Assembly: GCF_002632485.1 (NCBI RefSeq)
Contig: NZ_NIBU01000028.1
Location: 1-46,318 of the forward strand
Source: Xenorhabdus innexi
GTDB lineage: Bacteria; Pseudomonadota; Gammaproteobacteria; Enterobacterales; Enterobacteriaceae
DNA length: 46,318 bases
Direction of reading: 5' to 3'
Shown in pieces: positions 1 to 7,167 of the stretch; position 1 is the first letter of the stretch, and each line of letters opens with the position of its first letter. Made by a program: the position numbers and the translations under genes. Under the pieces are notes generated by a model that saw only the letters and a program-made list of their open reading frames with translations, ran no database searches and had not been told where the DNA came from.

Positions 1-183
1 ACCTGCTCCAAAAGGCGTGGTCGGAAACGTATTTTTGGCTGGAAAAAGCACAAGAATATTTATGCCAGAACGCGTTCAAAACACCACAAAGAAAATCATG
101 TAAAAACAAAACATTGGATGCGTGTTTTGAAAGGCTTAATTCTTAAGATCCTGTCTATGATTGCCCATAGATCAATCCTATGA
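1..183 (+). CDS. C-terminal part of an unidentified basic protein, cut by the window edge
   Basis: Frame 1 is open from the first base to a TGA at 181-183, giving 60 residues with no obligatory start inside the window. The peptide is very rich in Lys, Arg and His (for example SKRRGRKRIF near its beginning) and ends with a hydrophobic stretch VLKGLILKILSMIAH. I do not recognise it. It may be the tail of a gene that begins left of the window, or a chance opening in AT-rich DNA. The run of basic residues followed by an amphipathic end is all that can be described. Confidence 0.3.
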   Translation, partial: TCSKRRGRKRIFGWKKHKNIYARTRSKHHKENHVKTKHWMRVLKGLILKILSMIAHRSIL

Positions 184-511
184 TCGATAAAAAATAATAA
201 GAGTTATGGTTCAGGCTGTCCTAGCCAAAGCAATACCAGATATAAAAGATCTTAGTAATTAGCTACAGGCTGGCCTGAAAAGATTTATTATTAGCATTGT
301 CATCATATTTTCTCCTTTCAGTCGTTAATTTGGGATTAGTAAATATCTCTATTTAAAACCAACGCATCATACTCCAGATATAATACAGATTGCCAGTAAT
401 TTATTTAGTTCACCCTGAATTATTTAAAAATAATACTGGCTAATAATATCAATATATAACCGGAAACATAATTTTATGCTTCCGGACACTGAGATTAATA
501 AAATACAGACT
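184..511. other. Gene-free AT-rich stretch
   Basis: No reading frame with a plausible start and ribosome binding site is seen on either strand here. The only structure noted is the hairpin at 460-485 that follows the VOC gene. Confidence 0.5.
460..485 (-). terminator. Hairpin downstream of the VOC gene
   Basis: Two 12-base arms (460-471 and 474-485, CCGGAAACATAA against TTATGCTTCCGG) pair with one mismatch around a two-base centre, so the real loop is a few bases larger. It lies 26 bases past the stop of the leftward VOC gene. The T-tract after it on the minus strand is poor (TATATATTGAT), so termination is likely but not certain. Confidence 0.45.
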
Positions 512-910
512 TTAATCAGTCCATTCCTGATTTTGTAGGACAACCCTATAACCATCTATATCTTCAAAAGTTTTTCCAACCACATCCCAATAACCATTAT
601 ATGATTGAACTATTTCAAAACCCGCATTTACCATGCGCTGACAGCATTGTTCCCAAACACTATTTTCACTAAAGTAAAAAACCAGTAGATTATCTTTTGT
701 GGGGGCTTTCCCAACGACCGTTCCTTGATGGTGCGTAAATTCCAGATGATAGCTGTGTTTTTCATGACCAATAATTGAACCATCAAAACCATCGTGCCCC
801 TGAAATTCACCTAATAGCTTGAACCCTAATCCATTAACATACATCTCTGTAATTTGTTTAAGATTATCAGTGGGTCTGGCTATTCTTAATATTGATGTTC
901 TTGGGATCAT
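512..910 (-). CDS. VOC (glyoxalase/bleomycin-resistance fold) family protein
   Basis: This is a small cytoplasmic protein of 132 residues with the glyoxalase/bleomycin-resistance fold. Visible marks are RTSILRIARPTDNL at the start, the LGF motif of the first beta-alpha-beta unit, HLEFTHHQGT in the middle, and a second unit ending in FEDIDGYRVVLQN, where family members often place a metal ligand. I chose ATG 910 because a GGAG lies six bases before it; an ATG at 922 would add four residues but overlaps that site. Substrate is unknown: the fold serves lyases, dioxygenases and drug-binding proteins. It is a single gene, not obviously in an operon. Confidence 0.8.
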   Translation of the reverse strand: MIPRTSILRIARPTDNLKQITEMYVNGLGFKLLGEFQGHDGFDGSIIGHEKHSYHLEFTHHQGTVVGKAPTKDNLLVFYFSENSVWEQCCQRMVNAGFEIVQSYNGYWDVVGKTFEDIDGYRVVLQNQEWTD

Positions 911-1050
911 TATATTCTCCATGTAATTTACTTTTATTTTTTTAGCTGATGAACATGCTAACTTTAAAACCTCAATTTAACTTTAGGTCAAGCCACATTC
1001 ACCAAGATATTTTTTAATACACAGGGAATAAAATATTTACTCTTTAAACC

Positions 1051-1506
1051 TCAATTATTTTTTTGCCAGAAAAACACTAACTCAGGATCATCTTCATCAA
1101 GATTTTCTATATAGCCACTACTCCTGAAACCTGCATTTTTTAATAATAATCTCATCGGCTGATTAGATTGATTTGTAGATGCGAATAACTTCGGACAAGA
1201 ACAAATTGATTTAAGGTAATTAATAAGTTGTAAACCAACCCCCTTCCTTCTGCTATTTTCTCCAACCATAAGCATTTCAATAAAGCCACAATCAAAAAAA
1301 TCATAATGCAGTACACCATAAGCAATTACTTCACCATCTATATCAACCACATAACAAAACTGCTTCTTAACCCAATTTTTAATTTTCCCTGCACGACGAT
1401 TATCATACAAAACAACCGGATCGATTCTGGTAAGAATATCGATATCAGGAAGATCAGCAAGCCGGATGCAGAGCGATTTATTTTTCCGAACATGGCTCAG
1501 ATTCAT
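1051..1506 (-). CDS. GNAT family N-acetyltransferase
   Basis: A 151-residue protein with the GNAT fold: the acetyl-CoA pyrophosphate-binding loop reads ENSRRKGVGLQLINYL (motif A, R/Q-x-x-G-x-G/A form), preceded by the strand IEMLMVG and followed by LFASTNQSNQPMRLLLKNAGF, the typical beta5/alpha4 end. It would transfer acetyl from acetyl-CoA to an amine of an unknown substrate. The start at 1506 is preferred because CGGAG sits seven bases upstream; an ATG at 1542 would add twelve charged residues without a better site. It lies 53 bases after a secreted orphan on the same strand, with no sign of joint function. Confidence 0.8.
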   Translation of the reverse strand: MNLSHVRKNKSLCIRLADLPDIDILTRIDPVVLYDNRRAGKIKNWVKKQFCYVVDIDGEVIAYGVLHYDFFDCGFIEMLMVGENSRRKGVGLQLINYLKSICSCPKLFASTNQSNQPMRLLLKNAGFRSSGYIENLDEDDPELVFFWQKNN

Positions 1507-1559
1507 TATAATACTCCGTTTTTTATCCTCTTCATCTTTCAAGACTGAAAAGTAACTTT

Positions 1560-2042
1560 TTAAGAACTCACTCTTTTACACCTTCCTAATACCGCATTCA
1601 CCGGACTAAAAGGATCATTACTACTCAACGTAGCTACTACTCCCGATTGTTTAGTACCTACCAGATAAGAAAAATTTATATTGTCCTTAACAGAATCATA
1701 AATAACTTCCTTATTGTTTCTTGAGTCAAGAGCCATATTAACACCAAAGTAACCCCACGAGCCTTCTGGTTTTGCACCAGATGGCATATTAGGGTAAAGG
1801 CTGACACCTAAGTATTTTCCGTTTCCATCGGCTCTCACCTTCATCATAATTTTCGGAAAATACCCTCTGGGAAACTCTTTGGGAATTTTGGCTTCCCTGA
1901 ATATATATGCAGGGTACAAATAACATAAATAGCTACCATCACGGATATCGAGTTTACCATCTTCAATGGAATAAACCCCGCTATCTGCCAGCAAGTAACT
2001 TGGAAACAACAATAAAACAGTGGCAATCTTCTTTAACATCAT
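1560..2042 (-). CDS. Secreted protein of unknown function
   Basis: The 160-residue product begins MMLKKIATVLLLFPSYLLA, a clear Sec signal peptide with cleavage probably after LLA. The mature part has no lipobox and no further membrane segment. It has two cysteines (in DGSYLCYLYP and LGRCKRVSS) that could form a disulphide in the periplasm. Hydrophobic and glycine-containing strands (GKYLGVSLYP, GSWGYFGVNM) suggest a beta-rich fold. An AGGAGG lies just before two adjacent ATG codons (2042 and 2039); the second has the better spacing. I recognise no family. It sits in the accessory region between two GNAT/VOC genes and a stretch of remnants. Confidence 0.6.
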   Translation of the reverse strand: MMLKKIATVLLLFPSYLLADSGVYSIEDGKLDIRDGSYLCYLYPAYIFREAKIPKEFPRGYFPKIMMKVRADGNGKYLGVSLYPNMPSGAKPEGSWGYFGVNMALDSRNNKEVIYDSVKDNINFSYLVGTKQSGVVATLSSNDPFSPVNAVLGRCKRVSS

Positions 2043-2238
2043 ATTACCTCCTGTCTCCTGTCATGATTAGCGTGATTCAAGTATAGCTTTGATACTCAAA
2101 TAGCACATCACCAAACGCTAACACTATTCTCTATAATTAATACTAAATTACTGTTATAGACTGAAACCAGACAATACTAGAGAGTCTGTATATTTCGCTG
2201 GAAACTTATTATTTAGACAAGGTGAATTACAGCAATGA

Positions 2239-2430
2239 TCAAATGCCAGCGGGCATTATAAACCCCCTCGGGGTGCGGAGCTATTACTTCCACCCTATAT
2301 TAGATACTTACTGCCTGATGACAAGTTCTATCCTATTAAATTTGATAAATTAAAAACCAATAAAACAAAAAAAGAACCTATAACTGATGCCCTCTACAAA
2401 AAATACAAAAGGTGGTTTCCAGCCTTATAG
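2239..2430 (+). pseudogene. Remnant of a protein C-terminus with an SGHYKP motif
   Basis: An open frame without any start codon runs from a stop at 2236-2238 to TAG at 2428-2430 and codes 63 residues. Near its beginning it reads SNASGHYKPPRGAELLLPPY and later KKEPITDALYKKYKRWFPAL. The SGHYKP motif close to the C-terminus is, from general knowledge, common in bacterial polymorphic toxins and related effectors. The reading is so protein-like, and so clearly lacks an N-terminus, that I take it as the surviving end of a deleted gene. The identity of the parent gene is inference. Confidence 0.5.
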
Positions 2431-2457
2431 TTATTTAACCTCATCTCTCGCTATAAA

Positions 2458-2601
2458 TTAATCATAACTCAGTTCAGCCCACCCACCATCAGAAATAATC
2501 TTTACTATTTTTCCACATTGAACCTTTCCGCATCTGGACACGGACGTCCAACCGGAAAAAATCGGATAAGTACGAGCAAAACTGTTTTTAATTACAACCT
2601 G
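2458..2601 (-). pseudogene. Remnant of a protein C-terminus, SH3-like
   Basis: On the minus strand, 47 codons are open between a stop at 2602-2604 and TAA at 2458-2460. The peptide contains RTYPIFSGWTSVSRCGKVQ and then CGKIVKIISDGGWAELSYD. The pattern of a CGKIV strand followed by a DGGWAEL turn resembles bacterial SH3 (SH3b) domains. No ATG, GTG or TTG start with a ribosome binding site precedes it, so it is probably the end of a truncated gene. It converges with the remnant at 2239-2430, 27 bases apart. Confidence 0.45.
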
Positions 2602-2683
2602 TTACAAATACGCTCTTATTTGTATCTCAATTTTAGAGTGTGTATGCTAGTTTTACATTTTCAGTTACGGATCTTTATCTCAC

Positions 2684-3280
2684 ATGAAAATATATACCTT
2701 CCCTAAAAGTCGCTCATTAAGAGTTTTATGGGCACTAGAAGAGCTTGGCGTATCGTACGATACAGTTAGAGTTGATTTACTTAACGATAATCCTAATGTT
2801 ACCTCCCCCCACCCTCGGGGAAAAGTCCCTTTTATGGTAGATGGCAATGTATCGGTAGAAGAAACATTAGCGATATGTCTTTATTTATGTGAAAAACACC
2901 CTGAAAAAGGTCTTTATTCAACTGATTTAAAAGAAAAATCAAACATCAATTCCTGGCTTAGTTTTGCGCTTACAGACTTAGAATCACCAATCTGGAATTT
3001 ACTAAAACAACTGATTTTTATCCCCGAAGAAAAACGATCGTCAGAATTAGTTAATTATTTTAGAAAGGAATCCGAGAAAGTGATTAGCCAACTGAAACTT
3101 GATAAGGATTTTGAGTGGATTACAGGTAATAACTTTACTTTAGCCGATATATTTATGTCACATATACTTCTTTGGGCTAAATTTTGTAGCATCAGTATAA
3201 GTCCCACTATCAACGATTACATTAATAGAGCAACTAATCGTGCATCATATCTAAAGGCTCAAGAGAAAAACAATCAGTAA
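2684..3280 (+). CDS. Glutathione S-transferase family protein
   Basis: A 198-residue cytoplasmic protein with an N-terminal thioredoxin-like domain, MKIYTFPKSRSLRVLWALEE, in which Ser10 or Ser12 lies where family members hold the catalytic Ser/Tyr. The glutathione-binding turn is HPRGKVPFMVDG (cis-Pro in KVPF) followed by VEETLAICLYL, where the E-S/T pair binds the gamma-glutamyl group. The helical C-terminal half has FTLADIFMSHIL, the conserved N-capping box of GST folding. Substrate is unknown. The ribosome binding site is weak (ACGGA). It stands alone among remnants and shows the same AT-rich composition as its neighbours. Confidence 0.85.
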   Translation: MKIYTFPKSRSLRVLWALEELGVSYDTVRVDLLNDNPNVTSPHPRGKVPFMVDGNVSVEETLAICLYLCEKHPEKGLYSTDLKEKSNINSWLSFALTDLESPIWNLLKQLIFIPEEKRSSELVNYFRKESEKVISQLKLDKDFEWITGNNFTLADIFMSHILLWAKFCSISISPTINDYINRATNRASYLKAQEKNNQ

Positions 3281-3362
3281 ACTTGCAGAAAAGAGTCCTA
3301 TCGTTGGTAGGGCTGTTAACAGCATTTATAAGAAATATAAAATCACACCACGTATTTTTTAA
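3255..3362 (+). pseudogene. Short coding-like remnant after the gst gene
   Basis: In the frame +1 to gst, an opening runs over the end of that gene to TAA at 3360-3362. The part past gst reads KLAEKSPIVGRAVNSIYKKY followed by KITPRIF, 27 residues of ordinary protein-like composition. It has no start of its own. It looks like the last codons of another gene now fused behind gst. I cannot name the parent. Confidence 0.3.
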
Positions 3363-3423
3363 TTTTAATCACTATGGTATAAGATAGTTTAAATTTAATT
3401 GATAAATTATGGAGATGACTTTC

Positions 3424-3885
3424 GTGAAGGATAGCGCTTCGTTAGACAATAAATCTACAGGATTTAATGCTTTTAACTTAATTTCCTGGATTGCTGTTAT
3501 TGGTGGTACAGGTGTTTATCTTGCAGGGCTTTGGCGTTCAGATATGCAATTAAATGAAAAAGGATATTATTTTGCAATACTCCTTTTAGGATTATTTTCT
3601 TCAATTTCAATACAAAAAACTGTAAGAGATAAAGCTGATAACATACCTACAACACAAGCATATTATATTACCTGTATTATCGCGTTTTTTGCTTCGATAG
3701 CATTAATAGTTATTGGTTTGTTTAATGCTGACTTACTACCAAGTGAAAAGGGATTTTATGGGATTGCTTTTTTCTTATGTTTATTCGGCTCTATTTCTGT
3801 ACAAAAAAACATCAGAGATATGGAACTCACTAAGTCACCAATAAAAAAAGAATTTAATACTAAATCAATCAGTGAAGATGATTAA
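3424..3885 (+). CDS. yiaA: YiaA/YiaB family inner membrane protein
   Basis: The product (153 residues from GTG 3424) has two copies of the YiaAB unit: each holds a pair of membrane helices joined by a short loop with NEKGYYF or SEKGFYG, and ends in a basic tail, [10 protein letters not shown] or [10 protein letters not shown]. Four membrane segments are visible at about residues 14-33, 44-60, 75-95 and 105-122. The sequence follows E. coli YiaA closely. Function is unknown in all members. GTG 3424 is chosen since GGAG (3411-3414) lies nine bases upstream; an upstream ATG at 3409 has no site before it and would overlap the GGAG. Confidence 0.85.
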   Translation: MKDSASLDNKSTGFNAFNLISWIAVIGGTGVYLAGLWRSDMQLNEKGYYFAILLLGLFSSISIQKTVRDKADNIPTTQAYYITCIIAFFASIALIVIGLFNADLLPSEKGFYGIAFFLCLFGSISVQKNIRDMELTKSPIKKEFNTKSISEDD

Positions 3886-3895
3886 AGAAAAGGCC

Positions 3896-3920
3896 AGCGG
3901 CCAGCATTAAGCTGGCCGCT
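3896..3920 (-). terminator. Rho-independent terminator, leftward
   Basis: A perfect 10-base-pair stem, AGCGGCCAGC / GCTGGCCGCT, closes a 5-base loop. On the minus strand it is followed by GGCCTTTTCTTTAAT, giving a T-rich tail; on the plus strand no T-tract follows. It begins three bases past the stop of the remnant at 3923-4102, so it is most likely that gene's original terminator. Confidence 0.6.
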
Positions 3921-3922
3921 GC

Positions 3923-4102
3923 CTACTGACAAAATAGCACGGCTCTGCCGTAATCCTCTCTAAAATCCATCTGAACGCCTTTCTGGTAGTGCTCCCTGAC
4001 CTCTTTTTCAATCAGGAATATCATCTCGGTACTATCCAGTATGAAATGAATATGTAGGTACACAGCAGAAACAAAGCTCCAGCATGTGTTATCCGTATTC
4101 CA
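3923..4102 (-). pseudogene. C-terminal remnant of an unidentified protein
   Basis: On the minus strand, 59 codons are open between an in-frame TAA at 4103-4105 and TAG at 3923-3925. The peptide starts WNTDNTCWSFVSAVYLHIHF and continues to FLIEKEVREHYQKGVQMDF and GRAVLFCQ, clearly protein-like. No start with a ribosome binding site is present upstream; an internal ATG would give only about 35 residues. The hairpin directly behind it fits a former real gene that lost its 5' part. I do not recognise the family. Confidence 0.5.
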
Positions 4103-4176
4103 TTAACAACTCAGATAACGAGCAAAAAACATTCACTTTAGTTTCAAAGGGTAATAAATTGTTAAGAATTATTCGC

Positions 4177-4205
4177 TTGTTGTTGAGTGAAGATGGGATT
4201 ATTAA
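4177..4205 (+). promoter_or_regulatory. Possible sigma70 promoter of the small cysteine peptide gene
   Basis: TTGTTG at 4177-4182 and TATTAA at 4200-4205 are separated by 17 bases and lie about 50 bases before the TTG start at 4255. Both boxes deviate from consensus, so this is only a candidate. Confidence 0.25.
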
Positions 4206-4254
4206 ATCTACCTGTTTTTTGGTAGTAATGATGTAAACGATGTGGAGAATAACT

Positions 4255-4416
4255 TTGAAAAAACGCCTTCTTCTTTGCCTGTTGGCAAGTTCGGCTCTTT
4301 TAGCTTCAATGCAAACCTATGCTAGGGTTTGTTCAGATATGTACGCTCCTGGTAGTCAGACATATAAAGACTGTATACTTGCATGCACATTATATCCAGG
4401 CGGGGCTTGTTTATAA
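4255..4416 (+). CDS. Small exported cysteine-containing peptide
   Basis: A 53-residue product translated from TTG 4255, with GGAG seven bases upstream (4244-4247). The N-terminus (KKRLLLCLLASSALLASM) has the basic n-region and hydrophobic core of a Sec signal peptide, with cleavage likely after QTYA (residue 23). The mature peptide of about 30 residues has cysteines at positions 26, 40, 44 and 52, spaced C-x13-C-x3-C-x7-C, which could form two disulphides in the periplasm or outside. It ends LYPGGACL. A terminator follows ten bases after the stop. The unit of candidate promoter, start signal, signal peptide and terminator argues for a real gene. I know no homologue; toxin, bacteriocin-like or adhesion roles are guesses. 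Confidence 0.6.
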   Translation: MKKRLLLCLLASSALLASMQTYARVCSDMYAPGSQTYKDCILACTLYPGGACL

Positions 4417-4425
4417 TGTAAAACC

Positions 4426-4457
4426 GAGGAGGGCTGGAATTCTCCAACCTCCTCTTT
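4426..4457 (+). terminator. Terminator of the small cysteine peptide gene
   Basis: GAGGAGG (4426-4432) pairs with CCTCCTC (4448-4454), and inside it TGGA pairs with TCCA around the loop ATTC. A short T-run (CTTTG) follows. It lies ten bases after the peptide gene's stop codon. Confidence 0.6.
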
Positions 4458-4550
4458 GAATGCAATAACAATAAATTATTATTTGAAGCGTTCAAAACTA
4501 GGCTAGTTTTGATGACTTTTTGATAAACATTTCTCACATGAGAATAAAAC

Positions 4551-4574
4551 AACGGGAACTATTAAGCCCCCGTT
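4551..4574 (-). terminator. Probable terminator of icd
   Basis: AACGGG (4551-4556) pairs with CCCGTT (4569-4574) around a 12-base loop. On the minus strand it is followed by GTTTTATTCT. It lies 22 bases past the icd stop. Confidence 0.6.
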
Positions 4575-4595
4575 ATTTATCTCAACCAGTCACTA

Positions 4596-5849
4596 TTACA
4601 TATGTGAAATAATAGCGTCACCGAATTCACTGCATTTCAGCAGCTTAGCCCCTTCCATCAGGCGCTCGAAGTCGTAAGTTACGGTCTTCGCGGCAATCGA
4701 ACCTTGCATTCCCTTAACGATTAAGTCTGCGGCTTCAAACCAACCCATGTGGCGCAGCATCATCTCAGCGGAGAGGATTACTGAACCTGGGTTTACTTTG
4801 TCCTGACCTGCGTATTTGGGTGCAGTGCCGTGTGTTGCTTCAAACAGAGCACACTCATCGCCAATGTTTGCACCCGGTGCAATACCAATACCACCAACTT
4901 GTGCTGCCAGAGCATCAGAAATATAGTCACCGTTCAGGTTCATACACGCGATGACATCATATTCAGCCGGACGCAGCAGGATTTGTTGCAGGAACGCGTC
5001 TGCAATCACATCTTTGATGATGATATCTTTGCCGGTTTTAGGGTTCTTGATCTTCACCCACGGGCCGCCATCCAGCAGCTCACCGCCAAATTCGGTACGC
5101 GCTAACTCATAACCCCAGTCTTTAAAAGCACCTTCAGTAAACTTCATGATGTTGCCTTTATGCACCAGAGTCACTGATTCACGATCGTTATCAATGGCAT
5201 ATTCAATCGCAGAACGCACCAGACGCTTAGTACCCTCTTCCGAGCATGGTTTTACGCCAATACCACACTGTTGAGGAAAACGGATTTTAGAAACACCCAT
5301 TTCATCCTGTAGGAATTTAATTACCTTATCGGCTTCCGCAGACCCGGCTTTCCACTCAATGCCCGCATAAATATCTTCCGCATTTTCACGGAAAATCACC
5401 ATGTCAGTTAATTCAGGGTGTTTTACAGGACTCGGGGTTCCCTGATAGTAACGTACCGGACGCAGACAGACATACAAATCCAGCTGTTGACGAAGGGCCA
5501 CATTCAGAGAGCGGATGCCACCGCCAACAGGTGTTGTCAGAGGGCCTTTAATGGCAACTCGATATTCACGGATCAAATCAAGCGTCTCTTCCGGCAACCA
5601 GACATCTTTACCGTAAACCTGTGTCGATTTTTCACCCGTATAAATCTCCATCCAGGAAATTTTGCGCTCACCGCTATATGCTTTCTGAACCGCAGCATCA
5701 ACAACTTTAAGCATGACCGGCGTTACATCAACACCAATCCCATCCCCTTCGATATAAGGGATTACCGGGTTATTCGGAACATTTAATTTACCTTTGGTAT
5801 CAATAGTAATTTTTTTACCTTCCGCCGGAACAACTACTTTGCTTTCCAT
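4596..5849 (-). CDS. icd: NADP-dependent isocitrate dehydrogenase
   Basis: This TCA-cycle enzyme oxidises and decarboxylates isocitrate to 2-oxoglutarate with NADP+. The 417-residue sequence is full length (E. coli 416). It shows the substrate loop [20 protein letters not shown], whose serine (equivalent of Ser113) is the site phosphorylated by AceK in E. coli, the metal-binding region around [14 protein letters not shown], and the NADP-binding [12 protein letters not shown] near the C-terminus. ATG 5849 is preceded by GGAGAGG-type purines. It is transcribed away from rluE. The 3' end of icd is a known phage integration site in E. coli; here the gene end [13 protein letters not shown] is intact. 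Confidence 0.98.
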   Translation of the reverse strand: MESKVVVPAEGKKITIDTKGKLNVPNNPVIPYIEGDGIGVDVTPVMLKVVDAAVQKAYSGERKISWMEIYTGEKSTQVYGKDVWLPEETLDLIREYRVAIKGPLTTPVGGGIRSLNVALRQQLDLYVCLRPVRYYQGTPSPVKHPELTDMVIFRENAEDIYAGIEWKAGSAEADKVIKFLQDEMGVSKIRFPQQCGIGVKPCSEEGTKRLVRSAIEYAIDNDRESVTLVHKGNIMKFTEGAFKDWGYELARTEFGGELLDGGPWVKIKNPKTGKDIIIKDVIADAFLQQILLRPAEYDVIACMNLNGDYISDALAAQVGGIGIAPGANIGDECALFEATHGTAPKYAGQDKVNPGSVILSAEMMLRHMGWFEAADLIVKGMQGSIAAKTVTYDFERLMEGAKLLKCSEFGDAIISHM

Positions 5850-5952
5850 TAACCTCTCCTTTCAAGTAAGCGCAATGCCTTGTTAATTTTTTGTAAGGGA
5901 CGTGTCAATATTACTTGAATATTCTGCAAACGCCAATGACGCAGATTTCAGG

Positions 5953-5958
5953 TATAAT
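5953..5958 (+). promoter_or_regulatory. Candidate -10 box of rluE
   Basis: A perfect TATAAT stands 30 bases before the rluE start. No good -35 box is seen at 17-base spacing, so the promoter may depend on an activator or an extended contact. Confidence 0.4.
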
Positions 5959-5988
5959 ATTGCCCTTCACTTTGTGCAATAACTTATC

Positions 5989-6618
5989 ATGACAAATTTC
6001 TCTTTTAAAAAACGAAGACTTAATCGATTCAGTCAAAGAAAAAATAACAATACCGCCAACAAAATGACGGGCCCGCACCGGTTATTGATATTTAATAAGC
6101 CTTACGATGTTCTTCCCCAGTTCACAGACGACATGGGAAGAACAACTTTAAAGCATTTTATTCCTTTCAGTGATGTTTATGCCGCTGGTCGGCTGGATCG
6201 GGATAGTGAAGGGTTGCTGGTTCTGACTAATGATGGAAAGTTACAGGCCAAATTAACACAGCCCAACAAGAAAACAGCCAAAGTCTATTATGTTCAGGTA
6301 GAAGGAATACCGGATGAAGTTGCACTAAGCAAGCTTCGTAATGGTATTACCCTGAAAGATGGCCCAACCCTGCCTGCCGGAGCAGAATTAGTCGAGGAAC
6401 CAGCGTGGCTTTGGGAGCGTACTCCGCCAATCAGGGAGCGAAAAACCATTCCGGTCAGTTGGTTGAAAATTACTCTTTTTGAAGGTCGCAACCGTCAGGT
6501 CCGCAGAATGACCGCCCATGTTGGTTTTCCAACATTACGACTTATCCGGTTTAGTATGGGTTCATTACAGTTAGGGGATCTGTCCCCCGGAGAATGGAGA
6601 GAAATTGATTGTGTTTAG
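5989..6618 (+). CDS. rluE: 23S rRNA pseudouridine synthase RluE (position 2457)
   Basis: It converts U2457 of 23S rRNA to pseudouridine. The 209-residue protein belongs to the RsuA/RluB/E/F family: the catalytic motif [16 protein letters not shown] carries the aspartate nucleophile, and KVYYVQVEG and [20 protein letters not shown] are further family motifs. The first 28 residues are basic and poorly conserved, as in E. coli, and there is no S4 domain. No clear Shine-Dalgarno sequence precedes ATG 5989; the next in-frame ATG (6064) lies just before the conserved core and could be an alternative. Its end overlaps the start of nudJ by eight bases. Confidence 0.95.
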   Translation: MTNFSFKKRRLNRFSQRKNNNTANKMTGPHRLLIFNKPYDVLPQFTDDMGRTTLKHFIPFSDVYAAGRLDRDSEGLLVLTNDGKLQAKLTQPNKKTAKVYYVQVEGIPDEVALSKLRNGITLKDGPTLPAGAELVEEPAWLWERTPPIRERKTIPVSWLKITLFEGRNRQVRRMTAHVGFPTLRLIRFSMGSLQLGDLSPGEWREIDCV

Positions 6619-7063
6619 TCCACATATCACTGTTGCCTGCTTAGTACATGCCAACAATCAATTTTTGGTTGTTGAGGAGTTTATTGATGGTAAACCTCGC
6701 TGGAACCAACCTGCCGGTCACCTTGAAGCTAACGAAACATTACTGGAAGCGGCTGAACGGGAATTATGGGAAGAAACAGGAATTCGAGCTAAACCACAAG
6801 GATTACTGAAGTTACACCAGTGGATCGCCCCGGATGGAACCCCTTTTATCCGCTTTCTGTTTCTGGTTGAATTAGAGAAAACGCTGGATACTGTACCTCA
6901 AGATAGTGATATCCACTGCTGCCATTGGCTGAGTGCAGAAGAAATCATTAACAGCCGGCAACTACGCTCACCTTTAGTTGCTGAAAGTATCCGTAATTAT
7001 TTGGAAAATCAGGTTTATCCCTTATCAATACTGGATAGTTATGGCCCACCTTTCATCAAATAA
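6611..7063 (+). CDS. nudJ: Nudix phosphohydrolase NudJ (phosphatase YmfB)
   Basis: The 150-residue protein is a Nudix hydrolase that in E. coli acts on nucleoside tri- and diphosphates and on the thiamine intermediate HMP-PP. The Nudix box is complete: [20 protein letters not shown] followed by TGI matches GX5EX7REUXEEXGU. GTG 6611 gives the start [13 protein letters not shown] that matches the E. coli enzyme, with GGAGA ten bases upstream; a TTG at 6605 is less likely. The eight-base overlap with rluE indicates translational coupling. Confidence 0.95.
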   Translation: MFSPHITVACLVHANNQFLVVEEFIDGKPRWNQPAGHLEANETLLEAAERELWEETGIRAKPQGLLKLHQWIAPDGTPFIRFLFLVELEKTLDTVPQDSDIHCCHWLSAEEIINSRQLRSPLVAESIRNYLENQVYPLSILDSYGPPFIK

Positions 7064-7167
7064 TTTTTTATTAAATGAAACGCAAATCACAAGAGTATGA
7101 AGACGTTTGGTGCACCTTGCCTGTCAACATGCTAAAGTATTGCGTTTCTTTTTTTCCGCAGTGAGAT

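Noticed and set aside
2518-2706. A 62-codon plus-strand frame before gst
   Set aside because: It overlaps the gst start in another frame and is antisense to the SH3-like remnant, which reads far more like protein.
4322-4552. A 76-codon minus-strand frame next to icd
   Set aside because: It runs antisense through the small cysteine peptide gene and its terminator, has no ribosome binding site, and the peptide gene on the other strand has much better signals.
4596-5849. icd as an occupied phage attachment site
   Set aside because: I looked for a duplicated icd 3' end and an integrase in the flanking accessory region and saw neither within the window.
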